This document shows, one piece after another, positions 18,833 to 27,652 of a DNA stretch of 64,000 bases (the first letter of the stretch is position 1; each line of letters starts with the position of its first letter). The notes beneath the pieces were generated by a model. The model did no database searches. It was given only the letters and a program-made list of their open reading frames with translations, and was not told where the DNA came from. The position numbers and the translations under genes are program-made. Location of the stretch: NCBI GenBank assembly GCA_004793585.1, contig SRZB01000018.1:1-64000 (forward strand), in the 5' to 3' direction. The DNA is from Hominisplanchenecus murintestinalis. GTDB taxonomy: Bacteria; Bacillota; Clostridia; Lachnospirales; Lachnospiraceae.

Positions 18833-19249
18833 ATGGGCCATACACCATTTGGTTATAAGATAGAAAACGGCATCGCAGTTATTGATCAACCGGCTGCAGA
18901 TAAGCTCAGACAGCTTTACAAAAATTATCTGAGTGGTATGTCCTTATCAAAGGCTGCATCTGCTGCCGGAATTAAAACTTATCACGGCACCGCTAAGCGA
19001 TTGATGGAAACCGCCCATTATCTTGGAGACATTTTCTATCCTGCCATTATCGATGAAGATACCTATCAAAAAGCACAGGAGGAACGTAAGCGCCGAGCAA
19101 TAAAGCTCGGACGAAATAATAAGCAAACACAAATGAGGAAGCTACAGATACCTACCCGTTTCCATATGGGTGAGGTTGCTGCCCTTTATGACAATCCCGT
19201 CAAGCAGGCAGAATATCTATACAGCCTCATAGAAAGCGAGAGTAAATAA
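18833..19249 (+). CDS. Recombinase-domain protein without catalytic domain
   Basis: 138 aa. It starts at the base after the upstream stop and overlaps the next start by one base (TAATG). The sequence corresponds only to the DNA-binding Recombinase domain: it begins with [13 protein letters not shown], equivalent to residue 175 onward of its neighbours, and continues with a helix and [20 protein letters not shown]. No resolvase domain, catalytic serine or zinc ribbon is present. It is not a recent truncation, because it has its own start and is translationally coupled on both sides. It may bind att sites as a partner, architectural factor or directionality factor of the two full recombinases. 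Confidence 0.8.
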   Translation: MGHTPFGYKIENGIAVIDQPAADKLRQLYKNYLSGMSLSKAASAAGIKTYHGTAKRLMETAHYLGDIFYPAIIDEDTYQKAQEERKRRAIKLGRNNKQTQMRKLQIPTRFHMGEVAALYDNPVKQAEYLYSLIESESK

Positions 19250-20817
19250 TGGGAAATGTAATGTTAATTCCTGCAAGGCGACAGGTTGGAAGCAACGCCA
19301 GAAAGCAGGAAGAAGAAAAGCCAAAGCTCCGAGTCGCAGCGTACTGCCGCGTCAGTACAGACAGCGATGAGCAGGCTACAAGTTATGAAGCTCAGGTCGA
19401 GCACTACACAGAATATATTCAGAAAAATCCTGATTGGGAATTTGCCGGAATTTATGCTGATGATGGTATCTCCGGCACCAACACTAAAAAGCGTGAAGAA
19501 TTCAATCGTATGATTGATGACTGCAAAGCCGGTAACATTGATATGATTATTACCAAATCCATCAGCCGATTTGCCAGAAACACACTGGACTGCCTGAAAT
19601 ACATAAGGCAGCTCAAGGACATGAACATACCGGTTCTGTTTGAAAAGGAGTCCATCAACACAATGGATGCCAAGGGTGAAGTCCTTATCACCATCATGGC
19701 ATCTCTGGCCCAGCAGGAATCGCAGTCCTTAAGTCAGAATGTCAAAATGGGCTTACAATATCGCTACCAGCAAGGCAAGGTGCAAATCAACCACAATCGC
19801 TTCCTTGGCTATACAAAGGACGCAGATGGGAATTTAGTCATTGATCCAGAACAGGCTGAAACTGTGAAGCGTATTTATCGAGAATATTTAGAAGGTTTAA
19901 GTATGGACAAGATTGCCGCAGGTCTGGAGCGTGACGGTATTCTTACCGGTGCCGGAGGAAAAAAGTGGCACACAAGCACCATCAACAAAATTCTCCGAAA
20001 CGAGAAATACATCGGTGATGCCCTGCTTCAAAAGACCTACACCACCGACTTTCTTAACAAGACCAGAGTTAAAAATAACGGGCTTGTTCCTCAATACTAT
20101 GTAGAAGGCGACCACGAAGCCATTATTCCGAAGGACATTTATCTGCAGGTACAGGAAGAACTGGTCCGCAGGCGAGTGGTAAAAACCAGTGCCAACGGCA
20201 AGAAACGAAGCTATAGTTGCAACCACTGCTTCTCCCAAATCGTCATCTGCGGTGAATGCGGTGAAATGTTCCGAAGGCTTCACTGGAACAACCGTGGCGT
20301 CAAATCAATTGTCTGGCGCTGCATCAGCAGGTTAGAATCCACCGGGCTTGAATGCCACGCTCGAACCATCAATGAGCTAGTCCTTCAGGATGCTGTTGTT
20401 AAAGCCATCAATCAAATGCTCGGTGACAAAAGTAACTATCAGACGCAGCTCCAGCTTAACATTGCCGCAGTCATCCGAGCTTCACAGGCAACAGCTATTG
20501 ACAGCATTGACGAAAAACTGATGGCCTTTCAACAGGAGCTCATTCAAAAAGCCAACAGCAAAGAGGACTACGATGAAATAGCGGATGAAATCTTCAGACT
20601 CCGAGAACTCCGCCAGAAAACAACCGTTGATACAGCCGCAAGAGATGAACAGATAAAGAGAATTAACGACCTGCAGGATTACATTTCGCAACAGACCACC
20701 TATCTTACAGAATTCGATGATTCACTGGTGCGACGCTGGATCAAGCAGATCACCATCTGGGATGACCACACCACCGTGGAACTAAAATCCGGCGTCAGCA
20801 TTGATGTTGATGCATAA
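19249..20817 (+). CDS. Large serine recombinase (third of trio)
   Basis: 522 aa. Catalytic Ser36 lies in YCRVST within the resolvase domain (about 27-165). The segment [15 protein letters not shown], the Recombinase domain with [17 protein letters not shown] at about 245-260, the zinc ribbon [11 protein letters not shown] at about 330-365 and a C-terminal coiled coil (400-470) are all intact. It is only moderately similar to the recombinase upstream by eye, so the two are paralogues, not a recent duplication. Either may be the integrase and the other may act in excision. A terminator follows 16 bp after the stop. Confidence 0.92.
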   Translation: MGNVMLIPARRQVGSNARKQEEEKPKLRVAAYCRVSTDSDEQATSYEAQVEHYTEYIQKNPDWEFAGIYADDGISGTNTKKREEFNRMIDDCKAGNIDMIITKSISRFARNTLDCLKYIRQLKDMNIPVLFEKESINTMDAKGEVLITIMASLAQQESQSLSQNVKMGLQYRYQQGKVQINHNRFLGYTKDADGNLVIDPEQAETVKRIYREYLEGLSMDKIAAGLERDGILTGAGGKKWHTSTINKILRNEKYIGDALLQKTYTTDFLNKTRVKNNGLVPQYYVEGDHEAIIPKDIYLQVQEELVRRRVVKTSANGKKRSYSCNHCFSQIVICGECGEMFRRLHWNNRGVKSIVWRCISRLESTGLECHARTINELVLQDAVVKAINQMLGDKSNYQTQLQLNIAAVIRASQATAIDSIDEKLMAFQQELIQKANSKEDYDEIADEIFRLRELRQKTTVDTAARDEQIKRINDLQDYISQQTTYLTEFDDSLVRRWIKQITIWDDHTTVELKSGVSIDVDA

Positions 20818-20833
20818 CTTCATAGATGTGCAA

Positions 20834-20870
20834 AACCCTCCTGACCATGATGGCTGGGAGGGTTCTTTTT
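20834..20870. terminator. Terminator between recombinase and rnlB (convergent)
   Basis: Stem AACCCTCC/GGAGGGTT (20834-20841 with 20857-20864) extended by weaker pairs, followed by CTTTTTT on the plus strand; the minus strand has AAAA before the stem, giving a short T-run in that direction. It can serve both the recombinase operon and the convergent rnlAB operon. Confidence 0.8.
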
Positions 20871-20872
20871 TG

Positions 20873-21232
20873 TTAAAAGACAATGTTATCCTTTATCTTT
20901 TGTCTTTGTTCAGTTGTTAGTATTGAATGCTCAACGTAATGATAATTATTGTGTAACCATTCAACAGTTTCTTTTCTGTAATATTCTGCTGGATTAACTA
21001 CTTGGGCTGTTTTTATATCAAACCTTCCATGAGAGAAAGAAAAGCTCATAAATCGATTATTTCCGTTTCCCGTAATCAACAATTGATCAATCAATATTTT
21101 TTCATCTACATTATCTTTTGCAAGAGTCTGCTCTATCTTTTTTATATATGTCAGAAGACTTTCAAATGAAAGACAAAGGACCAGTCTGTCATAGTCTTCT
21201 ACATTTGTTTTTATAATCGTATATTCATTCAT
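20873..21232 (-). CDS. rnlB: RnlB-like antitoxin
   Basis: 119 aa, with GGAAAGGAGGG before the ATG. From memory of E. coli RnlB (123 aa), the shared features are a matching N-terminal strand, then ILIDQLLITGNGNNRF against ILFDLLCANGPEWNRF, then FSHGRF against MKYGRI, and a C-terminal helix region HYVEHSILTTEQRQKI against EYLEASVLSPDDVRQV. Order, length and adjacency to an RnlA-like toxin support it. In E. coli, RnlB binds and inhibits RnlA and is lost on T4 infection. It lies 21 bp downstream of the toxin gene, so it is co-transcribed. Confidence 0.8.
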   Translation of the reverse strand: MNEYTIIKTNVEDYDRLVLCLSFESLLTYIKKIEQTLAKDNVDEKILIDQLLITGNGNNRFMSFSFSHGRFDIKTAQVVNPAEYYRKETVEWLHNNYHYVEHSILTTEQRQKIKDNIVF

Positions 21233-21253
21233 GACAGGCCCTCCTTTCCTTAA

Positions 21254-22645
21254 TTACTGCTCCGTATTAATTAACGTTATACAGTTTTTTATAATTTCAT
21301 CTGCCTCTTCTTTTGTTTCTATGAATCTCGTGTTGTCTACGCCCCCAAGAATATCTCCAAAGTGAAAATCCGTATCTCTTTGAGATTTATAGTAATTATA
21401 ACAATTCTCAATGCTTCTGTTTTTACTTCTATCTGCAAAATTTTCAGTAACAACATATCGATTTGGAATTATTGTTTTATCCATTCCAAAACAGCTGAAT
21501 TGTCTTCCAGCAGTGCCACCTGCTTCTGTAATCAAATACTTAATATGACCCTCTAATGCTCTAAGTGCAGGGAATACATACATAGAATATTCTTCACTTT
21601 CAATGTAATGTGTCATATTAATTATTGACTGTTTAATTAAACGTTTAATTCCGATAGGATAATTTTGAGGCAATCCTTTTTCAATTTCATTATACGTATC
21701 TGCAACAACATCCTTTTTTATACTTATCCGGTATGCGTTTCCCAAAATTTGTTCTACTTGACTGCCATCATATAATTCAATAATTATAGCAGTTATTACT
21801 TGAAACAAATAACTGTTTTTTCCTTGTAATAAGAGTTTATGCTGTCCCGTCTTAAATAAAGTTACCGTTACGGAATCTGAATTCAACTTAAATTTATATA
21901 TAATTTTATATGGATTAGATACAACAGTATGTGTTATGTTCTCGTCTGAATCTTCAATAATCTCTATAAACGCATCGAAATCATCCTGTTTAAAATACGG
22001 GATTGAAAACCAATTGTCACCTTTAACAGCAACCTTCTTTTTATCTATTAAAGCTGATTTAGCTAATTGATCTGCTTTTTCATTATATACCACATTACTA
22101 TGTCCAGGAACCTTTTCGAAAAGGACCTCAAGAACATCTTTGAATTTGGCATTAAATAAGCCTAAATACATTCTGCCAACTTTAGAATTTGCCTCCCATT
22201 CACCCGATATCCATTTTGATAGACCTTCATAGTCATGATATACTTTTATTTTTTCATAATTATTGGATACTGCCCAATCAAGCGCATTTATCACTCCAAA
22301 AATTTCACCTATAACATTATTACTATCTATATACTCAGGATTGCTTCCATATCCGCAAATATCGGACTGACTTCCATCAGGCAAAATAAATTGAACTCCA
22401 TATGAGTATCTTTTTAAGTCCTTATCGAAACTACCATCCGTAAAGGCTACAAGGTATCCTTCCGCATTATCTTTTTCAACCTGTTCAACCCAAACATCTC
22501 TATCCTCTAAATACGCTTCTGCTTCCTCTCTGGTGGTAAAGCTCTTAAACTCCGCACCTGAGAATCCTTTGGTTGCAGCTTGGCATTCAGACCAGTTTTC
22601 AAAAATACCAATTTTATTTCCTTTTTTAACTGCGTATACCTTCAA
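21254..22645 (-). CDS. rnlA: Viroplasmin-RNase HI-RnlA fusion (toxin of RnlAB type)
   Basis: 463 aa from the TTG at 22645, chosen because AAGGAGG lies 7 bp upstream; a GTG at 22651 would be only 2 bp from it. Residues 1-45 are a viroplasmin hybrid-binding domain (KVYAVKKGNKIGIF). Residues 62-200 are RNase HI with all four acidic residues: Asp70 (FTDGSF), Glu114 (GEIFGV), Asp138 (YHDYEGL) and Asp192 (EKADQLA). Residues about 230-463 resemble RnlA: SVTVTLFKTGQHKLLLQGK, then PALRALEGHIK (Glu365) and QRDTDFH, an RX4H HEPN motif (Arg423, His428). These match E258, R318 and H323 of E. coli RnlA. The N-terminal RnlA domain appears replaced by RNase HI. Confidence 0.82.
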   Translation of the reverse strand: MKVYAVKKGNKIGIFENWSECQAATKGFSGAEFKSFTTREEAEAYLEDRDVWVEQVEKDNAEGYLVAFTDGSFDKDLKRYSYGVQFILPDGSQSDICGYGSNPEYIDSNNVIGEIFGVINALDWAVSNNYEKIKVYHDYEGLSKWISGEWEANSKVGRMYLGLFNAKFKDVLEVLFEKVPGHSNVVYNEKADQLAKSALIDKKKVAVKGDNWFSIPYFKQDDFDAFIEIIEDSDENITHTVVSNPYKIIYKFKLNSDSVTVTLFKTGQHKLLLQGKNSYLFQVITAIIIELYDGSQVEQILGNAYRISIKKDVVADTYNEIEKGLPQNYPIGIKRLIKQSIINMTHYIESEEYSMYVFPALRALEGHIKYLITEAGGTAGRQFSCFGMDKTIIPNRYVVTENFADRSKNRSIENCYNYYKSQRDTDFHFGDILGGVDNTRFIETKEEADEIIKNCITLINTEQ

Positions 22646-22664
22646 AGCCACCGCCTCCTTTATG

Positions 22665-22704
22665 TAGAATATTATATTCTATTCTTATTTTGCACCTTTG
22701 TCAA
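22665..22704 (-). promoter_or_regulatory. rnlAB promoter with palindrome over the -10
   Basis: On the minus strand TTGACA (22699-22704), 17-bp spacer, then TAGAAT (22676-22681). The -10 is the left half of a 17-bp near-perfect palindrome (22665-22681, one central base), which also contains TATAAT. This places a candidate operator exactly where a repressor, perhaps the RnlA-RnlB complex, would block transcription. Sequence is direct; the regulation is inferred. Confidence 0.7.
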
Positions 22705-22980
22705 TAGACTGATTGGAAATTTTAATTGTCATCTATTCCACTGCCAAGTCTGCCCCTTAGTATCGAGTGGCTTAAACTGCGGTCGGCTCTGACAACAATC
22801 CTAGTGCCACAACCTCTGACATCTAATCCACAGCCTAAACCCTACCGCTATTCTCCGGTACTCAATTTCTCTCCAGTCAGACCGAAAAGTAGATATGTTT
22901 CCATACAAGAAAACCGAGCTTTCCGCAAGGCTTCTTACGATGATACCAACCTTACAAAAAGCCCGGAAATACGCCACTTT
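22705..22980. other. Intergenic stretch without a recognised gene (junction)
   Basis: 276 bp between the rnlAB promoter and the truncated recombinase. Base composition changes at about 22735 from A+T-rich to balanced. Open frames exist on both strands but have no ribosome binding site, no recognisable motif and no clear start. It may be a relic of the neighbouring element or an integration scar. Confidence 0.5.
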
Positions 22981-24057
22981 TTAGCCTTTATTTATCTTTC
23001 CTTGACAGCAAACAGACCGTCTCAACTGTTGTTCGCTTGGGTAGGAAACTGGTATATCATTCTCTGTAAGCTCATCCGCCGAATCCTTAAACCACATCTC
23101 GTCAGAACGTTCCCCGTTAAGTTCCAAAGGAAATTGAAATCTTACATACTTCAGCCATCTGCCATGCTCCTCCCTATTCGGAAAAATTTCAATGCGCTCA
23201 ATAAATATATTCGCTAATGTCTTTTGGTCTTCTTCTGTCAACAATTCAAAATTATCAAACATCGCCTCTAACACTCTGCAATGCTGTTCCATCGTAAGCT
23301 CCATTTTCTGCGCATTCTCCTTGAGCATGCGGTTGTGTACAAGGTTTGCATCTATTTTACCTATCTGCTCCGTCAAATCTCGCACAATCTTCATATAGTC
23401 CTCACACAGTTCATCGTATAAATCATCGTCAGCATCCATATTTCCGATTTTAGCAAGCAGCTTTTTCTTTCTGGTTTCCACTTTCTTCCGCTCTGCGTGT
23501 AACCGTTCTTCCTCCTCCAACAGTCCATCCAGCGGGTTGTCCCCCATCTCAACAACCATTGATGCATAATTTTCTTTAAAATGCCACTCATTGACAATCC
23601 ATCTTATCAGTGCAGCCACTTCTAAATTCAGCTGGTCCTGACGTATATTGGTTTTGTACATGCAAGGCTTTCCCTCAACCTTGATACGGTTCTTGCACTT
23701 ATAATACCACATATCTTTATAAAATTCATCGGAGCCTTTCTTTTTCTTCCTGTTCACAACCCCGTACATTTTAGCCCCGCACTCCGGGCATCTTACCAAT
23801 CCCGACAGCATATGGTAATGCCCCATGCTGTGCGTCTTTTCATGTTTTATGCCGGTGACTTTTCGTTTTGCATAAGCCTTGTACCACATTTCTTCCGAAA
23901 CGATTGCTTCGTGTATGCCGTCATAAATCTCATATGCGTCCTCAGCCTGCTTTACAATGTGGAACTCATTCCTTGTCCCTTCAATTTTCTCCGTCTTACG
24001 CCGCCCATAAGCAATTTTTCCCATATAGACAGGATTTGCTTGTGTCAAGACATACAT
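22981..24057 (-). pseudogene. Serine recombinase truncated at its N-terminus
   Basis: 358 codons remain. The frame begins inside the Recombinase domain: the first residues MYVLTQANPVYMGKIAYGR correspond to the last third of that domain. It continues with an intact zinc ribbon (CPECGAKMYG and later Cys), a coiled coil and the C-terminal segment IFIERIEIFPN. The resolvase domain with the catalytic serine is absent. The upstream sequence from 24058 is A-rich and belongs to the ICE end. This fits insertion of the ICE into the gene; the 5' part would then lie beyond the other ICE end, outside the window. It cannot be catalytic as it stands. Confidence 0.85.
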
Positions 24058-24091
24058 AAAAAAATTATTTTTCTTTTTCGTCTACAATGCA

Positions 24092-24418
24092 CTATTCGAC
24101 TTCCTTATCAAAGTAATCTTCATACTCTTCCAGAATCTCCATAAGGGCCTGATGCCCCCGGTTACATATGCGGTCTACATTCGTCTCACTGGCAATCTCC
24201 GTATTCCCTATGGACACACCTAAAAGCCGCAGGGCATCAAGAACAACCCGTTCATAATGATAATGCAATTCTCTCTGGTATAAAAGCCGTACATGACTGT
24301 TGCCACTACAGGCAGCACGGCGTCTCGCCGTGTCTGCCAGCAGGCTTAACGATACCAGCAAGCCGCAGGCTCTGTCCTGCCTGTCAGCCTCCATCGTATC
24401 TGCAAACGCTAAGTTCAT
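24092..24418 (-). CDS. Hypothetical small protein, last gene of ICE recombinase operon
   Basis: 108 aa. I do not recognise the family. It is helical and charged, with an Arg-rich centre and an acidic C-terminal end (EEYEDYFDKEVE). It lies 18 bp after the third recombinase in the operon and is the gene closest to the ICE end. By location it might be a recombination accessory or directionality factor, but nothing in the sequence shows this. The ribosome binding site is AGGAGGAACAAG, 6 bp upstream of the ATG. Confidence 0.6.
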   Translation of the reverse strand: MNLAFADTMEADRQDRACGLLVSLSLLADTARRRAACSGNSHVRLLYQRELHYHYERVVLDALRLLGVSIGNTEIASETNVDRICNRGHQALMEILEEYEDYFDKEVE

Positions 24419-24436
24419 TTCTTGTTCCTCCTGGTT

Positions 24437-25969
24437 CTACTCCCTAAAATTCCAGACAATCTCCAGATCATTCTCTCCGCTGACACGGATTTCCCTGACC
24501 AGTTCTGTCAGCAGTTCCCTTGTCAGCTCACCCACACATGCATACCGCCCTAAATCCATTTTCTCTGCGGAATTTGCCGCCTTTTGCAGTTCTACCCGCT
24601 TTGCACTTAGTTCCATGTACGAAGCTGTCATATCATCATGCTGTCTGGCCGCTTCTGCTTTACGGGTGAGGTATTCCTGCCGCGTAATGCGCCCTTCCGC
24701 ATAATCTTCAAATGCGTCTGCCTGTTTTGCCTTGCACCGGCTTATCGCTGTCTGGCATTCCTGAATCTGTTTTTCCAGCGCATCAGGGAGGTTTTCATTT
24801 TCATGTTCCACTTCTGCTTCCAGAAGCAGCCTGACCCGGCTTTGTATCGAAGCTGTCAATGCCGTTTCCAAATCCTGCTCATCCACATGTACCCGCCTGC
24901 ACAGGGCATCCGGCACGGTTTTTCTGGTAGGGCAGCAAAAATACGGCTCTTTACAGATTACACGTTCCAATGTCCGGCCGCATACGGCACACTTTAGCAG
25001 TCCCCTGAACCGCTGGTTTGGTTTTGCAGGCGTTTTCTTCCTTTTACAGCTTTTTAAAATTTTTTGCGCCTGCGCGTATGTTTCTTCTGTCACGATGGCC
25101 TCATGGGTATTCTTTGCCACGATCCATTCCTCTTTGGGAACCTTTACCGTCTGCTTTTTGGAAACATCTACTGTTGTACGCTTCCTGCTGATCAAACACC
25201 CCGTATAGCGCTCATCGGAAATAATGCGCCTGACATTCTCCCTTGTCCAATAGGAAATGTCACCAGACACTTTCCATCCACGCAGCCCGTCCGTGTGGTT
25301 TTCCCTCCGGTAAACAAGCGGGGAAGGAATCCCCTCCGCATTTAGCCTGAGCGCTATCTGTGTAGGCGTTATCCCGTCCACGGCCATCTGGAAGATACGC
25401 CGCACAACATCAGCCGCTTTCCCGTCAACTTCCAGTTTGTTCTTTTGGGCTGCCGACCGTTTATAGCCATAAAAGGCAATCGCGCACAGGTATTCACCCT
25501 TTTTCATTTTAGCCTGCTGCACACAGCGTATTTTTTCCGATATGTCACGGCTATACATTTCATATACCATTGCTTTTAGGGACACATCCAGGCTGACGGA
25601 GCTTCCTATGCTGTTTTTACTGTCATAGTTCTCATTGACGGCGATAAAGCGGACACCCAGGAAGGGGAATATCTGGTCAAGGTAATCGCCCACATCAAGC
25701 AGGTTCCTTCCAAACCGTGAAAAATCCTTTACAATGATGCACTGGATCGGGTTCCCGGCCATGGAAAGCATTTTCTGGATGCCGGGGCGGTCAAAGTTTG
25801 TCCCCGTATAGCCATCATCACAAAATTCCATGACTGTGCATCCGTCAAATTCCCGGCGGCTTTTCAGGAAATTGTGCAGTAAGTCGCGCTGGTTCCTGAT
25901 ACTAAAACTTTCCCCCTCGTTTGCATCTTCACTGGAAAGGCGCATATAAAGGGCAACTGTCCCCATCAT
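24437..25969 (-). CDS. ICE serine recombinase 3
   Basis: 510 aa. ATG at 25969 overlaps the upstream stop by 4 bp (ATGA), so translation is coupled. The resolvase domain has catalytic Ser12 in YMRLSSED, and DDGYTGTNFDRPG and KDFSRFGRN follow. The Recombinase domain spans about 165-300 (IISDERYTGCL). The zinc ribbon has CAVCGRTLER, with further Cys at about 345-370. The coiled coil covers 385-470. It ends in the IVWNFRE motif shared with the gene upstream. Large serine recombinases of this architecture move ICEs such as Tn5397. Both transfer strands of the ICE likely depend on this trio. Confidence 0.92.
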   Translation of the reverse strand: MMGTVALYMRLSSEDANEGESFSIRNQRDLLHNFLKSRREFDGCTVMEFCDDGYTGTNFDRPGIQKMLSMAGNPIQCIIVKDFSRFGRNLLDVGDYLDQIFPFLGVRFIAVNENYDSKNSIGSSVSLDVSLKAMVYEMYSRDISEKIRCVQQAKMKKGEYLCAIAFYGYKRSAAQKNKLEVDGKAADVVRRIFQMAVDGITPTQIALRLNAEGIPSPLVYRRENHTDGLRGWKVSGDISYWTRENVRRIISDERYTGCLISRKRTTVDVSKKQTVKVPKEEWIVAKNTHEAIVTEETYAQAQKILKSCKRKKTPAKPNQRFRGLLKCAVCGRTLERVICKEPYFCCPTRKTVPDALCRRVHVDEQDLETALTASIQSRVRLLLEAEVEHENENLPDALEKQIQECQTAISRCKAKQADAFEDYAEGRITRQEYLTRKAEAARQHDDMTASYMELSAKRVELQKAANSAEKMDLGRYACVGELTRELLTELVREIRVSGENDLEIVWNFRE

Positions 25970-27651
25970 ATCCCCACCGCCTTTTCTTCCAGCCGGATGA
26001 ACTCATCTTTGAAATTCCAGACGATTTCAATCTCGTTATAGCCGGTCACTTTGATATGGTCGATCAGTTCCACTGCCATTTCCCGTGTAACTGTTTCCTC
26101 TGTCTGGCACTTTTTCAGTGCTTTGATCCAATGGTTCTGCGGGGAAATGGTCTTAGAAAAGTCCTGTTCTTCCCGCTCCAGTTCCTCAAGTTCTTTCTGG
26201 TAGGAATCTGCTTTCCGGTCGTATTCCTGCTTTAAGGAAATATATTCCTGTTCCGTCAGGGTATGGTCGGAAAAAGATTCAAACAATGCCGACCTGTAAG
26301 TGGTGTTACGGCCTATGTCCTGTTTCAAAAGCCTGATCTGCTCCGTGAGCGCTTCCTGCTTTTTCCTGAAGCCGGATTTTTTTTGTGTCCGTTTCAGCAA
26401 ATCTTCCAGTTTCAGCGCCGCTTCTATTTCAATGCGCAGGGCATGGAATACCGCCTCTTTCAGTTCCGGCTCCCCGACGCATTTCTTTGTGCAGCCCTGC
26501 CCGGACAGGTTCTCCGCATACACACGGCAGATAAATGTATATCTTACAGTGCCAGCGGCGGAAACACCCTTATAACGTGACATTTTTGTGCCACAGTCCC
26601 CGCACACTACAAGCCCTCTGAATACGTTCTCCGTGGATGGGTATTTTCCCCTTAATGAACGGTGTTCCATGCAGCGCTGTTCACTGACAGCCTGCACCCG
26701 GTCAAAAATATCCTGGCTGATGATTGCCTCATGGGTGTTATGGACGATAATCCAGTCCTCTTTCTTCACCTCCGTCTTTGGAAGCCCATTGCTCAGGGAC
26801 TTCTTTGTCCTTCCCTGCGCCATATGGCCCACATAGACCGGGTGCTTTGTGATCTGCTTTATCATCTGCCCCTGCCAGATCGCCCCCGCCCCTTCCGGCT
26901 TTTTCTTCTTACGCCCGTTCAGGTAGTGGTGCATGGCCGGGCAGGGGATTTTCCTGTCATTCAGATAACGGGCAATCATGTTGATGCCAACGCCGTCCGC
27001 CCTCCACTGGAAGATTTCGCGGACTACCGGGGCCGCATCCGGGTCGGGCACCAGCTTATGTTTATCCTCCGGGGATTTCAGATACCCATACGGGGGAAAT
27101 GCCCCGATAAACTCGCCTTTCCGCTGCTTTGTTTCCAACGCAGTGTTGACTTTCTGCGATATGTCTTTTGCATACAGGTCGTTCACAAGGTTTTTCAGGG
27201 AAATGACAAGTTCGTTGCCGCCCTTATCTTTTATGCTGTCATAATTATCATTGACTGCCACGAACCTGACGCCAAGATAAGGGAATATTTTTTCCAGATA
27301 ATACCCTGTTTCCACATAGTTGCGTCCAAACCGGGATAAATCCTTTACCACAATGCAGTCGATCATGCGGCCCCGTATCCCGTCCATCAGGCGCTCGAAT
27401 TCCGGGCGTTCAAAATTTGTCCCTGTTTCGCCGTTATCACAGAATACGCCGCTAAGACGCATATCGGCCTGGGCTTCTACATATTTTTCAAGCATATACC
27501 TCTGCATCGTGATGGATTCCCTGTCACCAGCCCTGTTGTTGTCCTCTACGGACAGGCGGGCATAAACTGCCGTGCTGTAGACCCTCTCCGGTTTTGAAAT
27601 TATCCCGGCCTCCTGTTCCATGACAGCCGCTTTCCTGCTCACCCTTGCCAT
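25966..27651 (-). CDS. ICE serine recombinase 2
   Basis: 561 aa from the ATG at 27651, which is two bases after the upstream stop and has AAGGAGG at 9 bp; the frame is open 11 codons further up but that start lies within the upstream gene. Catalytic Ser34 sits in YARLSVED. NGETGTNFERPEF and KDLSRFGRNYVE identify the resolvase domain. A basic insert with GRKKKKP precedes the Recombinase domain end at about 280. The zinc ribbon has CGDCGTKMSR and later Cys. The long coiled coil covers 400-500, and the C-terminal YNEIEIVWNFKDEF is shared with recombinase 3. Middle gene of three. Confidence 0.92.
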   Translation of the reverse strand: MARVSRKAAVMEQEAGIISKPERVYSTAVYARLSVEDNNRAGDRESITMQRYMLEKYVEAQADMRLSGVFCDNGETGTNFERPEFERLMDGIRGRMIDCIVVKDLSRFGRNYVETGYYLEKIFPYLGVRFVAVNDNYDSIKDKGGNELVISLKNLVNDLYAKDISQKVNTALETKQRKGEFIGAFPPYGYLKSPEDKHKLVPDPDAAPVVREIFQWRADGVGINMIARYLNDRKIPCPAMHHYLNGRKKKKPEGAGAIWQGQMIKQITKHPVYVGHMAQGRTKKSLSNGLPKTEVKKEDWIIVHNTHEAIISQDIFDRVQAVSEQRCMEHRSLRGKYPSTENVFRGLVVCGDCGTKMSRYKGVSAAGTVRYTFICRVYAENLSGQGCTKKCVGEPELKEAVFHALRIEIEAALKLEDLLKRTQKKSGFRKKQEALTEQIRLLKQDIGRNTTYRSALFESFSDHTLTEQEYISLKQEYDRKADSYQKELEELEREEQDFSKTISPQNHWIKALKKCQTEETVTREMAVELIDHIKVTGYNEIEIVWNFKDEFIRLEEKAVGI

Positions 27652-27652
27652 G

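Larger units (their letters stand above)
1..20870 (+). mobile_element. Right part of a siphovirus prophage (head, tail, lysis, integration)
   Basis: Continuous plus-strand run of phage genes in standard siphovirus order (portal, protease, capsid, connectors, tail, tape measure, Dit/Tal, fibres, holin, endolysin, recombinases), with 4-bp or shorter overlaps between many neighbours. The terminase and early genes would lie left of the window. The right boundary is placed at the terminator after the last recombinase, because serine-integrase phages usually carry attP beside the integrase. I could not identify an att core, so the boundary is approximate. Whether the following rnlAB pair is prophage cargo is open. 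Confidence 0.85.

Noticed and set aside
22726..23217. 163-codon plus-strand frame over the recombinase remnant
   Set aside because: It overlaps the recombinase C-terminus antisense and has no binding site; only the first 60 codons lie in free sequence.
26662..27339. 225-codon antisense frame in recombinase 2
   Set aside because: High G+C antisense shadow of an intact gene.
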